The translations under genes were made by a program, and so were the position numbers. From Diplosphaera chodatii (taxonomy: Eukaryota; Chlorophyta; Trebouxiophyceae; Prasiolales; Stichococcaceae): a DNA stretch of 64,000 bases. Positions 55,885 through 64,000 of this stretch are shown one piece after another (position 1 is the first letter of the stretch; each line of letters begins with the position of its first letter). Location: assembly GCA_032358165.1 (NCBI GenBank), contig JAALGY010000017.1:1178001-1242000 (forward strand), given 5' to 3'. The notes beneath the pieces are model-generated. The model worked only from the letters and a program-made list of their open reading frames with translations. It was not told the origin of the DNA and made no database searches.

Positions 55885-58800
55885 TCACATCACGGGCTGC
55901 TGCATGCGCATGTCGGTGACGCTGGGCCGTTGCACCAACTGGGGGTACTGGCTTCCCGAGACTGCTGCTGCCATGGGCGGAGCGCCAGAGGCCTCTGCCA
56001 GCCGGGCAAGCGTGAACAGAACATCCTCCTGTTGTGCACAAGCAGACCAGTTCCTCACTCCACAGCAGCATACAAGTGTTCAAAGCATTTATCATGTGTT
56101 GCATCCTGCAGGTAGCGTACTGACGAGTAAAAGAGGTTGTGGCAATCTGGTTGACTGCGGACCGTGTCATTGACATAGAAGGGCGCCTTGGACGGTTTCT
56201 GCCCAACTGTGCATGCAAACACCTGCAGCACCGCACGAACTTGGCGTAAGCGTACGGATGCTTCCCCAACCAGGTGGTACTGCATCAGACTTTGCCGCCC
56301 CCTTTCGCTAAGATGCCAGCCACGCATGCGGGTGCAGCGGAACGCAATGCGTTGCATGCGGCTCACCTCAGCCGGCAGGTGTGGCGAGAAGGTCACATGC
56401 TCCATCGCAGTGAACATGTCTTCATCGCTGCGGTCGTCACCAATGCACAGCACAAAGTCAGGCGCTGATCCTGTCCGGGCGGCTGCCGTCAGTATCGCCT
56501 CCACCATGCCGCCCTTGCTGACACCCTGTATGATCACAAAAACACTCTAGTGCTTACATAAGGCAAACACACACACACTGAAGGCACTTGTCAGCTTGGT
56601 CTCCAGTCCGTGCTGGTGATGCCCAGCAGCACCTACGGTTGCATGCAGCATGACGTACGTCTGATGCAGGGTGCAAGCAGTGTGCATGCGCCAGGAGCGG
56701 CGCCTCACCTGGGGCTTGACCTCCACGATGGACTGCCCCGAGATGACCTCCACCGGCTCGTTGGCGAGGACGCCCTCCAGGTGGTCCAGCAGCTCCTTGG
56801 CCTGCCAGGCGCCCAGGTCCGGGTCGGCCTCCCTGTAGTGCCACACCTGTGCAGGGCCAGCAGTGCCATCGGATGCAACCCGAGCACTGATGCATTGCGG
56901 GCATGCAACACCAGGGGATGCGAGGTGTGTACCAGCTGCATCCCGCATTGCTAGTTTGAGCAGCCATGAACACAGCGATGTTCATCGCGCTCCTCAGAAT
57001 CAAGGACGATGTCCTGTCACGTGATGCAGTGGGTCCCGTGGAATGCAGTGCTGCGGGACACTGGGCGTGGCCGCACCAGCGCGGAGTCCTTGGCCTCGAT
57101 GTTGGAGCCGTCGGTGGACTCGGTGTACAGCTCCAGGATGGGGCGCGTCATCTCCTTCCACGCCGCCTGCTCGTCCGCCTCCCCGAAGCGCGCCTCCCAC
57201 TCCGCCTCGCCCGCCGCCCGGAAGAAGAAGCCGTGCTCCGCCGCCAGCCCCAGCCGGTCCTGCGGTGCACCAGGTGCAGCCTGACGGAGCTGCGCGACAG
57301 CAAGCTGCACACCGGCCTGGGACGCTGCCTGCTGGTGCCAGCTGTCTTTGGAGACGTATCCCTGGGCTGCAGCACCTATCTGTCGAGGTTTAAGCTTGCA
57401 CACGGCCGTGCAGCGCAGGACTGTGACAGAGCCCCGCACCACAGAGGAGAACCAGTCGCCAAGGTCCTTCTTCCCACGCCCCGAGATGATGTACACCTCG
57501 TTCTTGGGATCCGCCGTCAGGCCCCGCAGAATGTCGAGCACCTGGGCAATCCGTGGCACAACGCCATATCAGCCACAGGCTCGTAGCAGGACGGTTGCTC
57601 ATAGTATGGTCTGCTGACCAGCTCCTCAGCACAGTTGCACTTGGAAACGTGGTGCGAAGCACTGACACCCACCTCCTTGCCGGGCTTAGTTGAGATGCTG
57701 GACTGGGGTAGCAGCGTGCCATCATAGTCCAGCAGGAACAGCCGCTTTGCAGACCTGCGCAGCAGCAGGATGGTATCTCCATCATGCAGAGGGGCAAGAG
57801 TATAGTATACTGCATTCGAGAGACATGGGTTTGACATCCCATATGCATCGAGTGTCAGGCTTGTGGCAGGCGAGCGTGCCTGGTGTAGGCGTTCAGCAGG
57901 TGCGGGAGCTCCAGCTTGCGGAAATGCTCGGTGAGGGCCACCATCTTGAAGGTGTTCAGGCCCAGGCCCAGGCCATAGCACTTCATCTTGCTGTGCTCCC
58001 GCGTGAACTTCTCCAAGTCTGCTGTGAAAGACTGCAAAATGAAAACATACACACATCAGTCCGTTGGAAATGCTGCTCACGGTCGGGAGTACATGCTCGT
58101 AAACGCAGCAGTGTAGCTGTGAAATTGTGCCATATGCAATGGAGTGTGGCGAGGCAAAGCTGACAACTAGCATCTGCAGTGCTGACGGTGACCACCTGCA
58201 GATGTTCAGCACCGAACACAATACACACATGAGGGTGAGCACCTGCGCCCAGTAGCCGACTGTGTGGCCGCTGATGTAGCGCCAGTGCTTCTCGTGGCGC
58301 AAGTGGCGGTCGCCCGCGGGCATCTGGATAGCGGTGTAGATGCCGTCCGCCACGCTGTCGATGGACCAGGGGTTCACTCGGATGGCGCCGCTGACGCTGG
58401 GCGAGCAGCCCACGAACTCGGACACCACCACCATCGACGTGGTCGCCTCCTTCTTGTCGTCCGCCTCCTGCCAACACGGCTCCTTGTTCAGCTTTTTGTT
58501 CAAAACTCAGAACACAGCTTGGACGTCAGGCATGACATCAAGTCAAGAGGAGGTGCACGGCTTCAAAATATGGCACGTCTGGAGGCCAGAGCATGTGTTT
58601 GGCAAGGCACCAGCGGTCGCTGCCACAGGAAAGCCATGCGAAGCCCTATCAGCAACGACTCACATCTGCCCCCTGGCGGCAGACGATGTACTCGTAGGGC
58701 ACCAGGTTCATGCCATCGCGTGTGGCGGTCACCACGGCCACGTCTGCGATGCTGTACAGCGCGATGCGCTCGTACAATGGCACCGGGCGCTCCAGCCACA

Positions 58801-61417
58801 CAATGGGCTTGTACGTGGGAGTGCCATACCTGCACGCCCAGGTGACGGGGGTATACTTTTGGGAGAAAACATGGACTCCCAGGTGTCAGATGTGAGTCAA
58901 AGGTGTAGGGCATGACAGGCTAGGCGCCGTCGGAATGACTCCCTCACCGCCGGTTGATGTCGTCCACCAGCTTCACACAGTAGTTGTGCAGGTCTGTGAT
59001 GTCCGCTCCGGATGACCTGCGCAGCATGGCATGATCTGCTGAGGTGCTGTGCTCTGCTGCACTGGCGCCAGACAGCTTGCAGCTCGTGCCATTACAGCAG
59101 CTTGTGCGTACTACATGGTGGATCCACGTAGTACGCACAAGCTGGGCCACTCTGGAACATGTGGCCCAGAGCGAGGAGCTTGTGTGGGCAGCGCGCACGG
59201 GTCCGCATCCATCCACACCTTGGGGCGTTGGTGACCTGGAGCAGCACCAGCTTGCCGCGCCAGTCGGCGTGCTGCTCCAGCACCCGCTCCACCGCCTGCA
59301 GCTTCAGCTCGATGCCCTTGAACAGGTCCATGTCGTCCACGCCGATCAGCACCGTCTGGTCCTTGAACTGCGCCTGCAGTCGGGGCAGACGGCACCGCCT
59401 CAGCGCCAGACTGTCTGATGCTGGCCTGTGGTAGCCAGCTCAGAAAGGTGGATGCCTCCTCAGCGCCCTGATCATGTGTGGGAGTGGCATCTCTGCGCGC
59501 CCATACCTTCAGCTCGCCCCGCCGCCAGATGGTGTCCTTCCACTGCAGGCCGGCCAGCAACCGCTCGCAGTTCACGCCCGTCGGCATGATCTTGATCCCA
59601 ACATTGCGCCCGTAGTACCTGCATTGCACATGGCCACCTAAGCATGCTCCGCCGCACAAAACATAAAAGAGCAGTGCCTGGGACGTGTCAGCACTGTTCT
59701 CACTCCAGCATGATGGCGCCCCGCTGCGTGACATGCTCCACTCCCAGCATGCGGGAACAGCACGATAGGAAGTGCCGTGCGTAGTCAAATGTGTGGAACC
59801 CTGCAGATGCAACACATCGCCATCAGATATGTCGCACCAATGTGTGCGTCTGGCTCTGCTAGTGCTCAGGTTCATGTGGCCGCTGAAAGCTAACGCAGCG
59901 ATGCAGTCGGAAGGTTTGCTGGAGCGCACCTACAAGGTCTGCATTCAACAGAGATCGAAGCACTTCATCCCGCTTTGGGAAAGTGCGGAAGATCTCAGAG
60001 GATGGGAACGGCGAATGCAGAAACAGGCCGCAGCGTACACGGTTAAACCGCTTTCGGAGCAACGACGGCAAAACCTGCAGGTATGCACGTGACCGGTAAG
60101 CAAACCCTCATGTGTCAAGGTGAGCCCTTGCAATGACATATGCTGGTGGACATTAGTATAGTCACGGCAGAACTTAGTGCGACGGTGGCAGCTATGTTAC
60201 CATGAGGTGGTAGTCATGGATCCAAACAAAGTCATCGTCCATGCTGACAATCTCGACAAGCTTGTCCGAGAAGGCCTGCAGGGAGGAGCAGGTAGTGTGT
60301 CTGCAGGCGGGATCGTCCAGTGCCGTGCAGCGACATGCTGATTAGCTGCTGTGTTGACAACTGCACGCTGGTGGGTAGGGCACCTTGTTGGCCTTCACGT
60401 AAGCCTGCCAGAGGACTGGATCAAATCTGCCGGAGCTGGAGGGAGACAGCGGGATGAGGTAGTGGAACAACGGCCAGAGCTGCTGTTTGCAGAAGCCTGC
60501 AGACCACATCACGGTGTTGGACCTGGCGTGTGCATGTTGCTATGCATGGTCAACATGCACCATGGCACTGGGATGACGAAGGATGCGTATATGACGATAT
60601 GGGTAGAGCCAGCACCACCTTTGTAATACTCCTCCTTCAGCTCTTTGCCCAAAAACACTGGGTGGCACTGGTATGCGCTGAGCAGCTCCAGTGCCACTGT
60701 CTGCAGACGCACCCAGGGTTTGCGCTCAGTCTCAGGTGGCACCCGTCTGCCTCGACCTCCAAATACACACTCCTGTGTCAATCCACTGCGTCCGCATGCA
60801 GGAAACGCGCACCTCCTGCTCCATGGGGTCCACCTCCACTGTGAGAGTGCCGACGTGCACAATGTCCACATCGTCCCCCAGCCCCTCCTACAAGTTTGTG
60901 CTATGAGGTTTTGGGAGCTGTGAGCGTGTTAGATTGTCAGGAACACTGTCACAGGGAGAGCGCCTATGTGTCAAAGGTGATGCTTCCCAGCACACATGGT
61001 GAACACAGCATTGTGGAGGTCGTCACGCACATGCGCCTGTGCAATGAGGGCATCATCGTCCCACTCGAAGTCCCAGCTGCGGTCGTCTTTCGACCTGGTT
61101 GCTCTGATGGGCAGGTGGTTCGCCACCAGGATGATCCTGCAGTGCAAGGTTGCAGGGCTCGGCACGCTGCATGAGGGGGGACATGGGGCTATTTGAGAGG
61201 CTATAAGAGCATGCTGCAGCCTCGATGCCCACCGTTTTCTGGGCTTTACATCCCCGCTGTCTATCGAGTTCCTGGACCCACGGCCTCGGGGCGCGCTGAA
61301 CGAGAGTGGGCCCCCTGCATCAAGGTCGATCCCGCCGCTGCCATCATAGTTGCCACTGGCCAGCGCCGTCAGATCGCGATAGCTGCCGCCCATCGACGCC
61401 CCCATGGACTTCATCAT
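55885..61417 (-). CDS. Class II trehalose-6-phosphate synthase/phosphatase
   Basis: Two-domain sugar-signalling protein: GT20 synthase-like plus HAD phosphatase. ATG at 61417 gives MMKSMGASMGGSYRDLTALA, and then a Gly/Ser-rich N-terminus. The GT20 part has IILVANHLPIRATR, EWDDDAL, DDFVWIHDYHLM, GFHTFDYARHFLSCCSRMLG, YYGRNVGIKIMPTGVNCERL, TVLIGVDDMDLFKGIELKLQ, LVLLQVTNA, DITDLHNYCVKLVDDINRR, YSIADVAVVTATRDGMNLVP then YEYIV, and VVVSEFVGCSPSVSGAIRVN. The phosphatase part has RLFLLDYDGTLLP, VYIISGRGKKDLGDWF, EHGFFFR, GVSKGGMVEAIL and FVLCIGDDRSDEDMF, so its catalytic motifs are intact. The synthase GVDDMDLFKG replaces the active GVDRLDYIKG form, as in plant class II proteins. The last exon gives EDVLFTLARLAEASGAPPMA and ends QQPVM at 55885. 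Confidence 0.9.
59098..59144. repeat. Perfect 17-bp inverted repeat with a palindromic spacer, inside a TPS intron
   Basis: Left arm CAGCTTGTGCGTACTAC at 59098-59114; right arm GTAGTACGCACAAGCTG at 59128-59144; all 17 pairs match. The 13-base spacer contains GTGGATCCAC, a 10-base palindrome. It lies in the TPS intron between the exons encoding LVLLQVTNA and DITDLHNY. Folded as RNA or single-stranded DNA it would give a strong hairpin. Confidence 0.9.
59142..59169. repeat. Second inverted repeat, 9-bp arms
   Basis: CTGGGCCAC at 59142-59150 pairs with GTGGCCCAG at 59161-59169 over a 10-base loop. Its left arm overlaps the end of the preceding 17-bp inverted repeat, so the two hairpins would compete or stack. 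Confidence 0.8.
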
Positions 61418-61946
61418 CGTGAGTCCAGGGGGGCGCGCCGGCACACGCTGCCACCAGCACTTGTTTGCTCACTGCAGCAAAATATGCAGAGCCAGGACTG
61501 GGCAGCGCAATCAGCCGCAGGGCGCCCGGCGGTCTGGACTCGATAGGCTATCCGCCAACGCTGGCTGCAAAAGATGTTACAGATGTACACCGCGCTGCTG
61601 GCGCCCAAAACAGGGCCGAGGTGCGTCAATGCAGAGTCAGCATTGAGTGAGATCACATGGAAGGCGTCAGAATGGCAACTTCCTGCTGTCAGCTAATCGT
61701 GTTGGGCTCCTGGCTAACCTCTACAGTAGGTCGAATGTGGCTGTGAAGGGCCAACGACGGACACCCTGATCCATGGCACACAATGCTCTGGTGGACCATT
61801 GGTGGATCGCAGCGTGCATCGCCGCCGGCTACCCGGTAAATCGGGACAGGAAAGCATGTGCTAGCCCATCACTATCCGCTCCTGCGCGTTCAGTCTCGTG
61901 GTGGTCGCGGCAGACCATCAACCGACTGGCGGCATAAGGGGCAGTC
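61418..61946. other. Divergent region between TPS and the repeat-protein gene
   Basis: About 530 bases between head-to-head ATGs; probable promoters for both. No coding block recognised. Confidence 0.4.
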
Positions 61947-64000
61947 ATGTTACCATCTAGCGTGGTGGCCACGGTGCAGCAGCATGTGCCGGTGGCCCAC
62001 CTGGGATCACGCCCACATGCTCCGTCGCCACTCCGTCTGCACCACCGCAGGCGACATGTGTTCTGCCCGGCGACACGCGGCCCCCGCGGCGGCGCCGGCC
62101 GCGGCCGTGGCCGTGGCAGGCAGGGCAACACTCCGAGGCGCCAGGACTCGAAGGAGGCGGACGCGGCAGGAGCCGCCTCAGCGAACGCTGTCCAGAACGC
62201 CGTGAACGCCGTAAGGGACTTCGGTCAGCAGCTCGCGGGTCGGATGAACGGTGGCGCCGCTGCATCCTCACAATCGCAGGGCATGGTGAGCAGGCCTTTC
62301 CACTTGTTCTCTGTGCAGAACCGTGCTGCATGATCCAAATGGAACATGCATGGCTGCCCAATGTCATGTACGCTCATGATTGGACACATGAAATGCCGCT
62401 GAGTGAGCAGACCCTCGCATGCGTTGTGCTGCAGGATGCAGCTGATGAGCGGGCGCGTGCAAATCAGGAAGCAGAGGATGCTATTCGCGCATTCAAGGAA
62501 GCGTCGGAGGCGCGCTACAAGGCAGAGTCTGCTGCACCAAAGTCGCCCCCCCAGCAGGTGCAGTGCTTCTGCAACCTGACTGTGTGTTGTTGCAGTCACT
62601 GGAATGCTTTTGTTGCCGTGTCCGTGCAGCATCATCCTGAAGTATGCCACCTCTTGATCGCCTTTTGGCTTGATAGCACACTGGGATTGTCAGCTGTGCA
62701 ACCGCCAGCTCGCTGTTGGGCCTGCAGGAGGATGCAGGGCGTGGCCAGGTGCAGAAGGTGCCCGCCCACTTGAGTGCAGCTGATGAGCGGCTGCGGCGAG
62801 AGCGTGCAAATCAGGAAGCAGAGGATGCTGTTCGCGCATTCAAGCAAGCGTCTGAGGCGCGCTACAAGGCAAACCCATCACCAAAGTCGGCCCCCCAGCA
62901 GCAGGTGCAGAGACCTGCCTGCATGTTGTTGCAGTGGCTGGAATGCTTTTGTTGCCGTGTCTGTGCAGCATCGTCCCGAAAGATGCCACCTCTTCATCGC
63001 CCTATGGCCTTGGTAGCACATGGGGATTCTCAGATGTGCAACACCAGCGCGCTGCTGGCTCTGCAGGGGAAGGCTGTGGCTGCCGATGAGCGGGCGCGGC
63101 GTGAGCGTGCGAACCAGGAAGCAGAGGATGCTGTTCGCGCATTTAAGGAAGCATCCGATGCGCGCTACAAGGCAGAGTCTGCTGCACCAAAGGCCCCCCA
63201 GCAGCAGGTGCAGTGCTTCTGCAACCTGCCTGCGTGTTGTTGCAGTGGCTTGAATGCATTTGTTGCCGTTCCCATGCAGCAGCATCCTGAAAATGCCATC
63301 TCTTGATCGCCTTATGGCTTGATAGCACATGGGTTTGTCAGATGTGCAATGCAAGCGCGCTGCTGGGCCTGCAGGCGGATACAGGGCGTGGCCAGGTGCA
63401 AAAGGTGCCCGCCCACTTGAGTGCAGCTGATGAGCGGGCGCGGCGAGAGCGTGCGAATCAGGAAGCAGAGGATGCTGTTCGCGCATTCAAGCAAGCGTCT
63501 GAGGCGCGCTACAAGGCAAACCCATCACCAAAGTCGGCCCCCCAGCAGCAGGTGCAGTGCTTCTGCAACCTGCCTGCATATTGCTGCAGTGGCTGGAATG
63601 CTGTTATTATTGCCGTGTCCGTGCAGCACCGTCCCGAAAGATGCCATCTCTTCATCACCCTATGGCTTCATACCACACGGCAATTATCAGATGTGCAACA
63701 CCAGCGCGCTGCTGGCTCTGCAGGGGAAGACTGCGGCTGCCGATGAGCGGGCGCGGCGTGAGCGTGCGAACCAGGAAGCAGAGGATGCTGTTCGCGCATT
63801 CAAGGAAGCGTCCGAGGCGCGCTACAAGACGGAGTCTGCTGCACCAAAGTCGCCCCCCCAGCAGCAGGTGCAGTGCTTCTGCAACCTGCCTGCATGTGTT
63901 GCAGTGGCTTGAATGCTTTTGTTGCCGTGCCCGCGCAGCATCATCCTAAAATCTGCCATCTCTTCATTGCCTTATGGCTTGATAGCACATGGGTTTGTCA
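61947..64000 (+). CDS. Helical exon-repeat protein, unrecognised (3' partial)
   Basis: No family recognised. ATG at 61947 gives MLPSSVVATVQQHVPVAHLG and an Arg/His-rich start that could be an organelle-targeting peptide. A Gly/Arg tract GGAGRGRGRGRQGN and NAVQNAVNAVRDFGQQLAGR follow, ending SQGM at a GTGAGC donor (after 62284). Five phase-0 exons then repeat one unit: 62435-62557, 62728-62904, 63067-63207, 63375-63551 and 63724-63867. Each encodes ADERARRERANQEAEDAVRA-like text, then FK(E/Q)AS(E/D)ARYKA and a Pro/Ser/Gln linker ending PPQQQ or APQQQ. The helix is highly charged, consistent with a coiled coil or extended single helix. All units end in CAG before GTGCAG, and all start in phase 0, so unit number can change without breaking the frame. 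Text past 63868 is intron; the gene continues beyond the window. Confidence 0.7.
62435..62557 (+). repeat. Repeat exon 0 (founder-like, B-type linker)
   Basis: 41 codons, DAADERARANQEAEDAIRAF then KEASEARYKAESAAPKSPPQ. It lacks the RRE insertion present in the other units. Confidence 0.75.
62728..62904 (+). repeat. Repeat exon A1
   Basis: 59 codons. An 18-residue leader (EDAGRGQVQKVPAHLSAA) precedes the helix; the linker is ANPSPKSAPQQQ. Confidence 0.78.
63067..63207 (+). repeat. Repeat exon B1
   Basis: 47 codons, starting GKAVAADERARRERA, linker AESAAPKAPQQQ. One linker codon shorter than B2. Confidence 0.78.
63375..63551 (+). repeat. Repeat exon A2
   Basis: 59 codons, nearly identical to A1 and 647 bases downstream of it. 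The leader begins ADTGRGQVQKV. Confidence 0.78.
63724..63867 (+). repeat. Repeat exon B2
   Basis: 48 codons, nearly identical to B1 and 657 bases downstream of it; starts GKTAAADERARRERA, linker TESAAPKSPPQQQ. Confidence 0.78.

Noticed and set aside
62435..63867. Regularly spaced repeats that could suggest a CRISPR array or satellite
   Set aside because: Units are 123-177 bases, in one open frame, bounded by splice sites and separated by similar, not unique, spacers. They are coding exons in a eukaryotic gene.
1..64000. tRNA, rRNA, transposon ORFs or integrated virus
   Set aside because: I saw no reverse transcriptase, transposase, capsid or rRNA text by eye. Small structured RNAs could be missed; a tRNAscan or Infernal run would settle it.

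Overview
This window is nuclear DNA from a green alga, most likely a chlorophyte close to the trebouxiophytes. The genes are GC-rich and cut into many short exons. Most introns are roughly 100-250 bases and end in TGCAG. Several genes are followed by the chlorophyte poly(A) signal TGTAA. The content is eukaryotic and photosynthetic: chlorophyll b reductase, a plastid ABCI11-type ATPase and a class II trehalose-phosphate synthase, alongside condensin II, eIF5, TFIIF and UFM1. The species assignment is inference. All gene models were assembled by eye from conserved protein blocks and splice sites, so spans are firmer than individual exon edges.

Layout. 1-4659 (+): NAA15, auxiliary subunit of the NatA N-terminal acetyltransferase, cut at its 5' end. 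5261-7933 (+): DMC1 meiotic recombinase. 8205-10542 (-): Sfp-type phosphopantetheinyl transferase. 10923-14851 (-): eIF5. 15712-17323 (+): UNC50. 17702-20808 (-): a J-domain protein with a long N-terminal region I do not recognise. 21572-22190 (+): UFM1. 22468-29963 (-): NCAPG2, the condensin II G2 subunit. 30499-33956 (+): NYC1-type chlorophyll b reductase. 34503-37447 (-): a coiled-coil protein rich in TP motifs, possibly kinetochore related. 37864-43489 (+): PIF1 helicase carrying three C-terminal CCHC zinc knuckles. 44079-44522 (-): small putative organellar protein. 44897-46503 (-): AlkA/MAG-type DNA glycosylase. 46720-48439 (+): short-chain dehydrogenase with a 9-nt microexon. 48717-50692 (-): ABCI11-like ATPase. 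50839-51268 (-): small basic protein. 51698-53354 (+): TFIIF beta. 53627-54845 (+): Ser/Pro-rich protein. 55885-61417 (-): class II TPS/TPP. 61947-64000 (+): a helical repeat protein built by tandem exon duplication, running off the end.

These genes are not an operon; neighbours mostly have unrelated jobs. Several are head-to-head pairs sharing about 0.2-0.9 kb of upstream DNA: eIF5/UNC50, NCAPG2/NYC1, coiled-coil/PIF1, glycosylase/SDR, small basic protein/TFIIF beta, TPS/repeat protein. A chromosome-biology theme recurs (DMC1, condensin II, PIF1, glycosylase, the TP-rich coiled-coil protein), but I see no evidence of co-regulation.

The most unusual items are the alternating A/B exon array at 62435-63867, the PIF1-zinc-knuckle fusion, the SDR microexon that rebuilds the cofactor-binding glycine motif, a nested perfect inverted repeat inside a TPS intron, and the J-domain protein's architecture.
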